A stretch of DNA of 36,293 nt from Rhodospirillaceae bacterium (GTDB taxonomy: Bacteria; Pseudomonadota; Alphaproteobacteria; Rhodospirillales; Casp-alpha2). Below, in pieces: positions 7,995 through 16,029 of this stretch. Under the pieces are notes generated by a model that did not search any database, was not told where the DNA came from, and saw only the letters and a program-made list of their open reading frames with translations. The translations under genes were made by a program, and so were the position numbers. Each line of letters opens with the position of its first letter. The first letter of the stretch is position 1. Where the stretch lies: the NCBI GenBank assembly GCA_018698795.1, contig JABIPG010000059.1, positions 1 through 36,293 on the forward strand, given 5' to 3'.

Positions 7995-8321
7995 TTGATC
8001 AAAGACAGCAGAGCCCCGAATTCTCGAAAGTGGGCTGCTCAAATCCTCCAGGTCACAGCCTTGACCGGTTTGTATTTGAAATCCGTCGAGATTCCGTTTT
8101 TGTGGACTTCGCGACCGTTCGGTCGATGGATGGGTGCAGAAGCAGATTTCCTGGGAGTTTCTATGCTGACGATCAGCGTCGCATTGGCGTCGGGCATTTT
8201 GATGGTCGCCGCCCGTTTCCTCGCGCGGGAATGGGGGATTTTATCAATTGCATGGCTGGCTTTGATCGGTGTCCATATCATCCAGGACTCCGTACTCGCC
8301 TGGGCCGCGTACTCCCGATAA
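7995..8321 (+). CDS. small three-helix membrane protein
   Basis: This 108-residue protein starts at TTG 7995, 7 bases after the pseudogene's final stop, with AGGTAGG as a plausible ribosome binding site. It has three hydrophobic segments, about residues 13-33, 53-78 and 84-105. It is homologous to the N-terminal part of the preceding pseudogene (shared LASG-LMV-A-F pattern, W-SI-WLA, V-I-Q-SVLA-A-YS). In each copy of the module this membrane protein follows a hydrolase domain. No database family was recognised. A small membrane protein coupled to a secreted hydrolase could be an immunity protein or export partner; this is inferred from gene order only. Confidence 0.65.
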   Translation: MIKDSRAPNSRKWAAQILQVTALTGLYLKSVEIPFLWTSRPFGRWMGAEADFLGVSMLTISVALASGILMVAARFLAREWGILSIAWLALIGVHIIQDSVLAWAAYSR

Positions 8322-8333
8322 GCTCACGCCAAC

Positions 8334-8356
8334 AGCTCGACGAATTGTCGAGCTTT
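8334..8356. terminator. hairpin between the hydrolase module and tRNA-Arg
   Basis: A perfect 8-bp stem (AGCTCGAC 8334-8341, GTCGAGCT 8347-8354) with a GAATT loop lies between two convergent units, the membrane protein (plus) and tRNA-Arg (minus). No long T-run follows on either strand, so it is at best a weak, possibly bidirectional terminator. Confidence 0.45.
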
Positions 8357-8384
8357 GAATTGTTCAATCGTACGCGGAAAAATA

Positions 8385-8461
8385 TGGCGCGCCCGGGAAG
8401 ACTCGAACTCCCAACCTCCTGATTCGTAGTCAGACGCTCTATCCAATTGAGCTACGGGCGC
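8385..8461 (-). tRNA. tRNA-Arg (anticodon ACG)
   Basis: The minus strand folds as a complete cloverleaf. The acceptor stem pairs GCGCCCG with CGGGCGC, the anticodon stem TCTGA/TCAGG carries the loop CTACGAA with anticodon ACG (A34 is normally edited to inosine), and the T arm is GGGAG-TTCGAGT-CTTCC. There is a G discriminator base and an encoded CCA (8387-8385). The 3' end points toward the hydrolase module at lower coordinates, the side where elements integrating into tRNA genes are found. Confidence 0.95.
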
Positions 8462-8716
8462 AGGCTCCTATTTGGGAGCGGGCCGGACACTACAAGAGCT
8501 TTACCGCCATGGCAAGGCTCGGAATGCCATCAAACGCATGAAAAATAGGAACTTGTCCCGTCACCAGCGTTTGAGTACTATCTCCGGCAAACCAGGGGAT
8601 CGCTCGGGCTCTTGAGCTTGGCGGCTGTGCGGATAATGCAGCATTTAATATTGTTTAATAATGTGGCAATTTAAATGCTCGACAGGGACCAACAATAAGC
8701 AAGGCAGTCTTGTAGA
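8462..8716. promoter_or_regulatory. intergenic region upstream of tRNA-Arg and the lipoprotein gene
   Basis: This 255-base gap must hold the promoter of tRNA-Arg (minus) and of the lipoprotein gene (plus). It contains a 9-bp inverted repeat, AGCATTTAA (8640-8648) and TTAAATGCT (8671-8679), around an AT-rich core about 40-75 bases before ATG 8717; this could be an operator or part of the promoter. No confident -35/-10 pair and no other gene was found. Confidence 0.35.
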
Positions 8717-9898
8717 ATGGATTATAAAAAATTCCGGCTTCTGGCCATTGGCTCGGCCCTGATTGTATCGGCGTGTTCGTTCTCGGAGGACTCGCTGTGG
8801 CCATCATTAACGGGTGAAGACCCGGCGGGTAGCACGAGTGAGGCTCAGGAACAGGCTTCGGCCAAAGCGGCGGCGCCTCAACAGGCGCAAGCAGGCGCGC
8901 AACCGGCAGCCACTGCGGTGCCGGGACAGCCCGCATTGGGCACCGGCAATTTCGTTCCGTCGGGTGTGACCCCAGGGTCCGCGACAGGCACGTTTGTCGG
9001 CAAAAAAGTTGTCGAACTGCGGGGCGAACTTCAGCGCCTGCAGGGCAACATCGGCCAGCAAAACGGCCAACTGCAAAAATTGCGTGGCCAATTGGTCGCC
9101 AACTCGCGCCGCTATCACGGCACCATCGCTGCGGTGAATGCGCGCTTGCAGGTCGGCACCACGCCCGGCAACCCGATCTTGGTGCAGCAGTTCAAAAGCG
9201 CGCAAGCTGATCTCAGCCGCGTCGCGCAAGATGTCACCGGCATGAACGAGTTGGCCAACTCCATCGGCAGCAGTTCCACCATGTCGGCGTTCCTTTCCGA
9301 ATCGGCCAAATCAGCTTTCGCCATTTCCGGGGCCATCGACGAAGATCACCGCCAACTGGCGATCTTGGAAGACGAAGTCAATCGCACCGATGTTTTGATT
9401 GACCGCCTGTTGACGGAAGTTTCGGGTGATGTCCGGCGGCAGACCAATTACGTCACCACCGAACAATCCAACCTGAACCTGATGTCAGCCGGCATCAAAA
9501 CCGGTGAAATTTATGGCGGCAGCTTGCTCAACGTCGCCATGGCGAGTTCCGGCGGCGGCATGCAGGTCAGTGCTGGCGCGCCGCGCCCGACGGCCAATCG
9601 CCGCCCGTTGGTGGTCATTCGTTTCGACCGCAAGGACGTACCGTACCAGCAAGCGCTCTACAATGCCGTCAGCCGGGTGCTGGAAAAACGCCCCGATGCC
9701 GTGTTCGATCTCGTAGCTGTGGCGCCTTCCGCGGGTGGCCAAGCTCGGGTTGCATTGAATACCAACAAGGCCCGCCGTCAGGCCGAAACTGTCTTGCGCT
9801 CACTCATCGAGATGGGCCTTCCGCCGTCCCGTGTCGCGGTCGCGGCCAGGACCGCAGCCACCACTCGGACCAACGAGGTGCACCTCTACATCCGCTGA
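8717..9898 (+). CDS. lipoprotein with coiled-coil and OmpA-like C-terminus
   Basis: The 393-residue product begins with a lipoprotein signal peptide: basic MDYKKFR, a hydrophobic stretch, and lipobox VSAC with the lipidated Cys at residue 20. An Ala/Gln/Pro-rich low-complexity region (about 35-90) follows. The helical, Gln-rich segment at about 95-130 (VVELRGELQRLQGNIGQQ) and further helical stretches to about 240 are probably coiled coil. The C-terminal about 110 residues (PLVVIRFDRKDVPYQ ... NKARRQAETVLRSLIEMG ... NEVHLYIR) are weakly OmpA/peptidoglycan-associated-like, ending in a typical V-x-L-Y-I-R strand. It probably sits in the outer membrane facing the periplasm. The gene appears monocistronic, ending in a strong terminator. 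Confidence 0.75.
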   Translation: MDYKKFRLLAIGSALIVSACSFSEDSLWPSLTGEDPAGSTSEAQEQASAKAAAPQQAQAGAQPAATAVPGQPALGTGNFVPSGVTPGSATGTFVGKKVVELRGELQRLQGNIGQQNGQLQKLRGQLVANSRRYHGTIAAVNARLQVGTTPGNPILVQQFKSAQADLSRVAQDVTGMNELANSIGSSSTMSAFLSESAKSAFAISGAIDEDHRQLAILEDEVNRTDVLIDRLLTEVSGDVRRQTNYVTTEQSNLNLMSAGIKTGEIYGGSLLNVAMASSGGGMQVSAGAPRPTANRRPLVVIRFDRKDVPYQQALYNAVSRVLEKRPDAVFDLVAVAPSAGGQARVALNTNKARRQAETVLRSLIEMGLPPSRVAVAARTAATTRTNEVHLYIR

Positions 9899-9926
9899 TC
9901 CAGATCGATAGAGTCTCGAATTCAAG

Positions 9927-9954
9927 CGGCGCCCGAAAATCGGGCGCCGTTTTT
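9927..9954 (+). terminator. Rho-independent terminator
   Basis: A perfect 9-bp GC-rich stem (CGGCGCCCG 9927-9935, CGGGCGCCG 9941-9949) with an AAAAT loop is followed immediately by TTTTT. It lies 28 bases after the lipoprotein stop codon and is the clearest intrinsic terminator in the window. Confidence 0.92.
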
Positions 9955-10000
9955 CGTATTCCCATATTGCCCCCGCGCTTGGCTTGGAGTTAAATCGCCT

Positions 10001-10501
10001 ATGGTTCAATTACGCGACGATCTTGGTTCACACCCGGTTACCTGGACGGAAGTCCACCGTGACACCAAATACCTGACCCGCAAACTCCTGCCGCTTGGCC
10101 CCTGGAAAGGGATTATTGCCCTCACCCGGGGCGGCCTCGTACCTGCCGCCATTCTAGCGCGGGAAATGGAGATCAGGGTGATCGACACCTTGTGTATCTC
10201 CAGTTACGACTATCAAATCGCCGATGGCAGCATCGAGATTTTAAAAACGCCTGAAGATGCTGTGAAATGCCAAGGTAAAGGCTGGCTGTTGATCGATGAC
10301 TTGGTCGATACCGGCACCACCGCCAAAGCGGCGCGCGGGATCATCCCGAAAGCGCACTTTGCCACCGTCTATGCCAAACCGAAGGGCCTCAAACAGGTGG
10401 ACACTTACGTCCATGACATCCCCCAGGACGTCTGGGTGTTTTTTCCGTGGGACACGGAACCGCAATATATCCGGCCACTCGCTGAGCCGGCCAAGGAATG
10501 A
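10001..10501 (+). CDS. gpt: xanthine/guanine phosphoribosyltransferase
   Basis: The 166-residue protein is a type I phosphoribosyltransferase matching xanthine-guanine phosphoribosyltransferase in length and motifs. Seen: IIALTRGGLVPAAILARE near residues 38-55, the PRPP-binding loop LLIDDLVDTGTTAKAAR near 95-111, and a hood/C-terminal VWVFFPWDTE that supplies the purine-stacking aromatic. It transfers phosphoribose from PRPP to xanthine or guanine in cytosolic purine salvage. The stop overlaps the start of the sorbosone-dehydrogenase-like gene by 4 bases (ATGA). A GGAG about 11 bases upstream is the likely ribosome binding site. Confidence 0.93.
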   Translation: MVQLRDDLGSHPVTWTEVHRDTKYLTRKLLPLGPWKGIIALTRGGLVPAAILAREMEIRVIDTLCISSYDYQIADGSIEILKTPEDAVKCQGKGWLLIDDLVDTGTTAKAARGIIPKAHFATVYAKPKGLKQVDTYVHDIPQDVWVFFPWDTEPQYIRPLAEPAKE

Positions 10502-11622
10502 GCCGCCGAAACGCCTTTTCCTCGCCTCTCGCTGCATTGGCGGCAATCATTTTGTGCGTGTTGTCCGCGCCCGCACAAACCGCCTCAAATGCGCTCGAAC
10601 GCATCAAACTGCCGCCAGGGTTCAATATCGAGCTCTACGCCCGCGTGCCCGGCGCACGGTCCATGGTGGTGATGGACGACTGGGGCGTGGTACTGGTCGG
10701 CAGCCGGGGGCCTCGTATCCACGCCGTCATCGACGATGACCGCGATGGCCGCGCCGACCGTGTCATAAAACTTTTCAGTGGGCTGAATGTCGCCAACGGC
10801 ATCGCTTGGAAGGACGATTGGTTTTACGTCGCTGAACAACACCGCCTGGTGCGCTACCGCGCGCCGGATTTAGCGACACTGGCAAAGGCCGAGCCGGAGG
10901 TTTTGTTCGATCAATTGCCCGACGATTCGTGGCACGGCTGGCGTTATGCAGACTTCGGCCCCGACGGTGCGCTCTATGTCTCCGTTGGCGCTCCGTGTAA
11001 TATCTGTACCGTCAACGGGCTGGAAGGCACCATCGTGCGGCTCAAGGCGCCTGACTGGAAGCCCGAGATTTTTGCCAGTGGCGTTCGCAATTCCGTCGGT
11101 TTTGCTTTCCACCCCAAAACCGGCCATCTGTTTTTCACCGACAACGGCGCCGATGGCATGGGTGATGACAGCCCGCCGGACGAGCTTAATCACGCCTCTG
11201 CATCGGGCCTGTGGTTCGGCTACCCATGGTTCGGCGGCGGCAAGGACCGCACGCCGGATTTTGCCGGGCGTCCCTTGCCCCGCGACGCGACGTCTCCGGC
11301 CATCTCTTTCGGCGCCCATGTTGCCGCACTGGGCGTAAGCTTTATCACGGGCAGGCACTTCCCCTCCGCCTATCAGGGCGACGCCATTGTCGCGCAGCAT
11401 GGGTCATGGAACCGCTCTGTCCCCGACGGCTACCGATTGGCCCGCATCCGCTTCGACAAACAGACCCACATGGCGCTTTCATGGGAGCCCTTCGCCGAAG
11501 GTTGGCTGGGTGCCGATGGCACCGCCTGGGGCCGCCCGGTTGACGTTAAGATGACGGCGGCGGGCAACTTACTCGTCTCCGATGATAAAGCAGGGGCAAT
11601 TTACCGAATTTCCCACGAGTAA
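10498..11622 (+). CDS. periplasmic sorbosone dehydrogenase-like beta-propeller protein
   Basis: The 374-residue product has an N-terminal signal peptide (MSRRNAF, hydrophobic core, cleavage near AQTA, about residue 28). A six-bladed propeller of the PQQ-dependent glucose/sorbosone dehydrogenase family follows. Characteristic pieces are LPPGFNIELYA, SVGAPCNIC, ASGVRNSVGFAFHPKTGHLFFTDNGAD, and AQHGSWNRSVPDGYR near the end. By family it oxidises an aldose or sorbosone-like substrate with PQQ in the periplasm, though many members are uncharacterised. Coupling to gpt (4-base overlap) has no obvious metabolic reason. No attached cytochrome domain is present, so electrons would pass to a separate acceptor. 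Confidence 0.85.
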   Translation: MSRRNAFSSPLAALAAIILCVLSAPAQTASNALERIKLPPGFNIELYARVPGARSMVVMDDWGVVLVGSRGPRIHAVIDDDRDGRADRVIKLFSGLNVANGIAWKDDWFYVAEQHRLVRYRAPDLATLAKAEPEVLFDQLPDDSWHGWRYADFGPDGALYVSVGAPCNICTVNGLEGTIVRLKAPDWKPEIFASGVRNSVGFAFHPKTGHLFFTDNGADGMGDDSPPDELNHASASGLWFGYPWFGGGKDRTPDFAGRPLPRDATSPAISFGAHVAALGVSFITGRHFPSAYQGDAIVAQHGSWNRSVPDGYRLARIRFDKQTHMALSWEPFAEGWLGADGTAWGRPVDVKMTAAGNLLVSDDKAGAIYRISHE

Positions 11623-11639
11623 TTAGATCGCCAACTAGA

Positions 11640-11680
11640 TTGAACCGGGCCTTTCGGTTCAACCCATTGATGATTTTTTC
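11640..11680 (+). terminator. possible terminator after the sorbosone-dehydrogenase-like gene
   Basis: A perfect 8-bp inverted repeat, TTGAACCG (11640-11647) and CGGTTCAA (11655-11662), lies 18 bases after the stop. The T-run comes only at 11674-11679, about 11 bases past the stem, so it is a non-ideal intrinsic terminator. Confidence 0.45.
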
Positions 11681-11731
11681 TGTATTTTATACCCTCATTG
11701 CATGACGGGCTTCAGAAGGGAGAGTATTGAA

Positions 11732-12586
11732 ATGAGTGAGTCACAAAAGGTTTTACAGTTACCCGTATGGCGAACGGTGAAAGCCGCATATTTGGTCATC
11801 TTTCACAACCCAGGCCTCGCCTTGAAACTGGCACTTATCCCACTCACCCTCACGCTTCTATCCAGCATGGCCACCGCATGGCTGTTTGCCGGCAGCAACG
11901 TCGAACAGCTCGCGCAAGACCCCGGATGGATGATATTTGGCGCAGGGTCGACAATCATCGTATATGGCTCAATGATCCCGACGATCACCGCTTGGCATAG
12001 ATTGGTCCTTCTTGGGCATGATCGACCCGACGCCAGAATTGGCTATTCCATTCGCGCATCGGAGTGGCTGTATCTATGGAAAGGCTTTGTGTTCATTTTG
12101 ATCATGTTTTTAATTTCTATTCCCACCATTGTTCTTATCGCTCTCATCGGTGGCGTCGTCGGTGCCCTTGGCACCGCAGCTGAAGGAAACGTGTCTGCAC
12201 CCGTATTTGTGGTGGTGATAACTGGCGTCGCTTTGGTCGCTAATGTATTTCTTTATGGTTTTGTATTGCGCTTCAATCTTGTTTTCCCGTCGGCGGCCAT
12301 CGGTAAACCGATGGGATTTGGTGAATCGTGGCGCCGAACTCGCGGAAACACTTGGCGTTTATTTGTGATCGCCTTCGTCACGGTCTTTCCCTTCATGGTG
12401 TTTCCGATGTTGATAAGTGCTGCCCTATTTGGTTTTCAACAAATTCCCAGCATCGAAAATCAAGTGTTGTCGAGTTTGATTCATACTCCCTTTTGGATTC
12501 TCGGTCTCTGCGTCGGCATCTCATTCTGGTCGTGGGCATATCGCTATCTGGTGCAGGAAATGCCCATTCTCTTGCCTGATGAATAA
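11732..12586 (+). CDS. six-helix integral membrane protein of unknown function
   Basis: The 284-residue protein has six clear hydrophobic segments, about residues 18-50, 64-88, 109-140, 153-185, 206-232 and 247-270. Cytoplasmic-looking loops are basic or aromatic, for example FGESWRRTRGNTWR between segments 4 and 5. Start ATG 11732 is chosen over 11702 because AAGGGAGAG lies 7 bases before it. No family could be named with confidence; the fold resembles small uncharacterised glycerophosphoryl-diester-phosphodiesterase-like or DUF-type membrane proteins. It is transcribed with a gap of about 105 bases to the histidine kinase, so co-transcription is possible. Confidence 0.75.
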   Translation: MSESQKVLQLPVWRTVKAAYLVIFHNPGLALKLALIPLTLTLLSSMATAWLFAGSNVEQLAQDPGWMIFGAGSTIIVYGSMIPTITAWHRLVLLGHDRPDARIGYSIRASEWLYLWKGFVFILIMFLISIPTIVLIALIGGVVGALGTAAEGNVSAPVFVVVITGVALVANVFLYGFVLRFNLVFPSAAIGKPMGFGESWRRTRGNTWRLFVIAFVTVFPFMVFPMLISAALFGFQQIPSIENQVLSSLIHTPFWILGLCVGISFWSWAYRYLVQEMPILLPDE

Positions 12587-12691
12587 TGCAGCACACACCG
12601 TTATTTGATCACAATTGTTGCGTCGTTTGGGGTTGAATCATACTATTTTGACCACTGTGGCCTTTCGCCAAGGGGGAAGAAGCGCGTCCGA

Positions 12692-15199
12692 ATGACCTCA
12701 AATGTATCCGGTTTCGGCATGCTCAAACGTTCGTTGCGATCGCCGTTGGCACGGCGGTTAGCGGCGACGGTTTTTGTCGCGATTCTTTTTATCGAAGCCG
12801 TAATCTTAATACCCTCAGCCCTGAAACTCGACGACCGCTTGCATCAACGGATGCGCGAAGATGGCTTGGCGTTATTTCACATGATCGACGCTGCTTCCGA
12901 TGGCGGCAAAGACGCGCTCATGCAGGTGGCGATCGGCGGCGTCGATGTGTCAGGCGTTACCAGCGTTGCACTGCTTTTCGACGACGGCACACCATCGTTT
13001 GTCGTCGGCGAACACCCGATCCTCAACCGACACCTGCCCAAATCCAAGCCTACGTTCGAAGCTATTGTGCCCGATACCAGGGCCCACGATTTAGCTTGGC
13101 GAGGGGTTGGGAGCGATTTCACATATACGCTGGCGTTGCGGTTCGATACCAGCCATGTGCCCACAGAGATTATGAATCTTGTTTTTCGGGTTGGCGGCCT
13201 CACGCTGCTGATTTGCGTCTTTACAACTTTGGTGATCATGATCGTTCTGTCGCAACGCTTGCTTGGCCCAATGATCGGTCTGCGCGAAAGTTTGATCAAC
13301 TCAAAGGGCAATCTACGCGAATTGGACCTTGATCTCGACGGCCTGACCCGTAGCGATGAGATCGGAGATCTCTACAGAGGCGTTCACCAACTGGCCCAGG
13401 AAATCGCCGCCAACCTGGAAGAGATCCAAGAACTGGCCCGTTTCCCGGCAGAAAACCCCAACCCGGTAATGCGATGCCGCTCCGACGGACGCGTGTTGCT
13501 GGCAAATGCGGCGAGCGTAGCTATCCCCAAGCTGTTCAAGGACCCTGAGCAAACCATTGTGTCGCGCCGTCTGCTGCGGATCGTAATGCATGCATTCGAA
13601 ATTGACGAACCTCGCTCTGAACAACTTGATCTGGATGGCAAAACCTATCTGCTTGCGGCCCAGCCGTTCCCCGAAGCGGGTTACATCAATATTTACGGTC
13701 GAAATATCACGGAACAGAAAGCCGCTGAAGCGGAACTGCGCGACGCCAACACCAATCTTGAGCTCGAAGTCCAGCGCCGAACCGAGCGCCTGCAACGCAA
13801 TGAAGAGGAGCTGACCCGCAATATCCGTGAGTTGGAGCGCTCTCAGCAAACTCTCGAGCGACGCAGCACGGAATTGTCGGAGCTGGCCGATAAGTACGCG
13901 CATGAACGTGAACGCGCCCTGGCGTCGGAAAAGGCCAAGTCGGAATTCCTTGCCACGATGAGCCACGAGATTCGAACCCCCATGACCGGCATTCTTGGTC
14001 TGGCTGACATCTTGTTGGAATCTGATCTCGGCGCACCCCACCATGACACGGTCGTTAAACTCCGAGGTGCGGGCGAAAGCCTGATTACCATTATCAACGA
14101 CATTCTCGATCTGTCGAAAATTCAGGCCGGCAAACTGGAAATCGAACACATCGACTTCGACTTGAGTGGGTTAATCGCAGATGCCCTCGATCTGATTCGC
14201 CCGAAAGCCGAAGCCAAGGGACTGGCCGTCACTTTGGAAGTCGACGAAGACCTGCCGATGGCAGTCAATTCCGACCCTACACGTATCCGCCAAATTCTCA
14301 TCAACCTGGTCGGCAACGCCGTGAAATTTACCCATGAAGGTTCGGTCAAGGTCGCCGTGACGCATGATCTACTTGAAGATGGTTCCATCAAACTGCAGTT
14401 CTACGTGATCGACAGCGGCATCGGCATTCCGGCGGAAAGTCGCGACCAGTTGTTTGATGATTTCACACAGGCCGACACATCAACCAGCCGGAAATACGAA
14501 GGCACCGGGCTGGGCTTGGCGATTTCAAAGCGGCTTTGCGGCCTTTTGGATGGGGATATTGGTGTCGAGAGCGAAATTGGGGACGGATCCACTTTTTGGT
14601 TTACCGTAACCGTGGGCGCGGCCAAGACCGACGTCAAGGCAACGCAAAAACCCTCCGGCCTGTCGTTTGTTGCCGACCGCTCGCTGCGGATATTGATTGC
14701 CGAGGACAACCCGCTCAACCAATTGATCATGAGGAGCCTGTTGGACTCCCTGGGCCACGACCTGACAGTGGTCGAGACCGGTGCGGCGGCGCTGGCCGCG
14801 GTCCGCAGCGACACCTTCGATCTGGTTTTGATGGATGTGCGCATGCCGGAAATGAACGGCCCAGATGCGACGCGCGCCATTCGCCAGTTGGAACGGCCAA
14901 AATGCGACATCCCCGTGCTGGCCGTGACCGCCGATGCATTGGCGGAGCACGTGAGCGACTATCTGGCCGCCGGCATGACCGCCTGCGTCACCAAACCCAT
15001 CAATCGCGGCGAACTACTCACCGCGATCAACGACGCTTTCGGAGAAGACATACACGTGCCGAAAGAGCTTGCCCCGCATCCGCAAGATGACATGCCTCCA
15101 CCATCCGCCGAGCGTGAGGAAGCTAGCACCACGGCCCCCACGGGCGAAGTTCTTGATTTCCTTGCTGAACTCAACGACCTTGCAGACAATGCCAATTGA
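12692..15199 (+). CDS. hybrid sensor histidine kinase/response regulator
   Basis: The 835-residue protein has an N-terminal membrane helix (about 22-43), a periplasmic sensor region of about 130 residues, a second helix ending near 215, then HAMP-like and PAS-like regions. A long coiled coil leads to HisKA with His425 in TMSHEIRTPM. The HATPase domain shows N box INLVGNAVKF and G boxes DSGIGIP and GTGLGLAISKR. The receiver domain has the phospho-acceptor Asp715 (LMDVRMPEMNG) and Lys in VTKPIN. A Pro/Glu-rich tail ends the chain. There is no Hpt domain, so a separate phosphotransfer protein would be needed for a relay. Start ATG 12692 follows GGGGGAAG at a long 12-base spacing; TTG 12605 and ATG 12722 are alternatives. 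Confidence 0.9.
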   Translation: MTSNVSGFGMLKRSLRSPLARRLAATVFVAILFIEAVILIPSALKLDDRLHQRMREDGLALFHMIDAASDGGKDALMQVAIGGVDVSGVTSVALLFDDGTPSFVVGEHPILNRHLPKSKPTFEAIVPDTRAHDLAWRGVGSDFTYTLALRFDTSHVPTEIMNLVFRVGGLTLLICVFTTLVIMIVLSQRLLGPMIGLRESLINSKGNLRELDLDLDGLTRSDEIGDLYRGVHQLAQEIAANLEEIQELARFPAENPNPVMRCRSDGRVLLANAASVAIPKLFKDPEQTIVSRRLLRIVMHAFEIDEPRSEQLDLDGKTYLLAAQPFPEAGYINIYGRNITEQKAAEAELRDANTNLELEVQRRTERLQRNEEELTRNIRELERSQQTLERRSTELSELADKYAHERERALASEKAKSEFLATMSHEIRTPMTGILGLADILLESDLGAPHHDTVVKLRGAGESLITIINDILDLSKIQAGKLEIEHIDFDLSGLIADALDLIRPKAEAKGLAVTLEVDEDLPMAVNSDPTRIRQILINLVGNAVKFTHEGSVKVAVTHDLLEDGSIKLQFYVIDSGIGIPAESRDQLFDDFTQADTSTSRKYEGTGLGLAISKRLCGLLDGDIGVESEIGDGSTFWFTVTVGAAKTDVKATQKPSGLSFVADRSLRILIAEDNPLNQLIMRSLLDSLGHDLTVVETGAAALAAVRSDTFDLVLMDVRMPEMNGPDATRAIRQLERPKCDIPVLAVTADALAEHVSDYLAAGMTACVTKPINRGELLTAINDAFGEDIHVPKELAPHPQDDMPPPSAEREEASTTAPTGEVLDFLAELNDLADNAN

Positions 15200-15216
15200 G
15201 CAAACGCGAGAGCCTT

Positions 15217-16029
15217 ATGCCAATCCCTCCCCCAACGCCCCCCTATATCATCCACGCCGTCAAATATGCCCACCACAACCGCAAGGGCTCGGAAAACCTG
15301 ATCCACGCCGGCGATCTACATGATGCCGACATGCCGTTGGATTTCTTCGTCTGGGCGTTGGTCTCGCCCGAGCGAACGTTCGTCGTCGACATCGGCTTCA
15401 ATGCCGAAACCGCCGCTAAACGAGACCGTAAGCTGATCCGATGCCCATCGGAAGGCTTGAAGATGGTCGGTGTTGACGCGGCGACGGTCGAAGACGTGAT
15501 CATCACTCATATGCACTACGACCACGTCGGCAACTTCGATTTGTTCCCAAACGCGAACTTCCACCTACAAGACCGAGAGATGTCCTACGCCACCGGTCGG
15601 TCGATGACAAAAACCGTATTTAACGCCGCCTACAACGTCGAAGACGTCGTCGATGTGGTGCGCGGCGTTTATGGCGGGCGCGTGCAGTTCCACAACGGCG
15701 ACGCGGAGCTGGCACCCGGGCTGTGGGTGCATCATGTCGGTGGTCACACGGACGGGCTTCAGTTCGTGCGCGTCTGGACGGAGCGCGGTTGGGTGGTGCT
15801 GGCATCCGACGCCAGCCATCTCTACGCCAACATGGACCAAACCAACCCTTTCCCCATCGTCTACAATGTGGGCGACATGGTGGCGGGCTACGATCGATTG
15901 CGGGAAATGGCAGACAGCGAAGCGCACATCGTTCCCGGCCATGACCCGCTGGTCATGGACCGTTACCCGGCATCTTCGCCGGAACTCGAAGGCATCGCCG
16001 TCAGGTTGGATAAACCGCCGGCGGGTTGA
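15217..16029 (+). CDS. metallo-beta-lactamase-fold lactonase-like hydrolase
   Basis: The 270-residue enzyme carries the two-metal site of the metallo-beta-lactamase fold: THMHYDHVGN (HxHxDH), the downstream His in VGGHTDG, the bridging Asp in ASDASHLY and the final His in VPGHDP. Overall length and sequence resemble the N-acyl homoserine lactonase family, whose members open lactone rings, but many are untested. ATG 15217 is preferred because GAGAG precedes it. A TTG at 15196 overlapping the kinase stop would add seven residues without a ribosome binding site. The close spacing suggests co-transcription with the hybrid kinase. Its last 29 bases overlap the convergent 16001-16642 gene. Confidence 0.85.
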   Translation: MPIPPPTPPYIIHAVKYAHHNRKGSENLIHAGDLHDADMPLDFFVWALVSPERTFVVDIGFNAETAAKRDRKLIRCPSEGLKMVGVDAATVEDVIITHMHYDHVGNFDLFPNANFHLQDREMSYATGRSMTKTVFNAAYNVEDVVDVVRGVYGGRVQFHNGDAELAPGLWVHHVGGHTDGLQFVRVWTERGWVVLASDASHLYANMDQTNPFPIVYNVGDMVAGYDRLREMADSEAHIVPGHDPLVMDRYPASSPELEGIAVRLDKPPAG

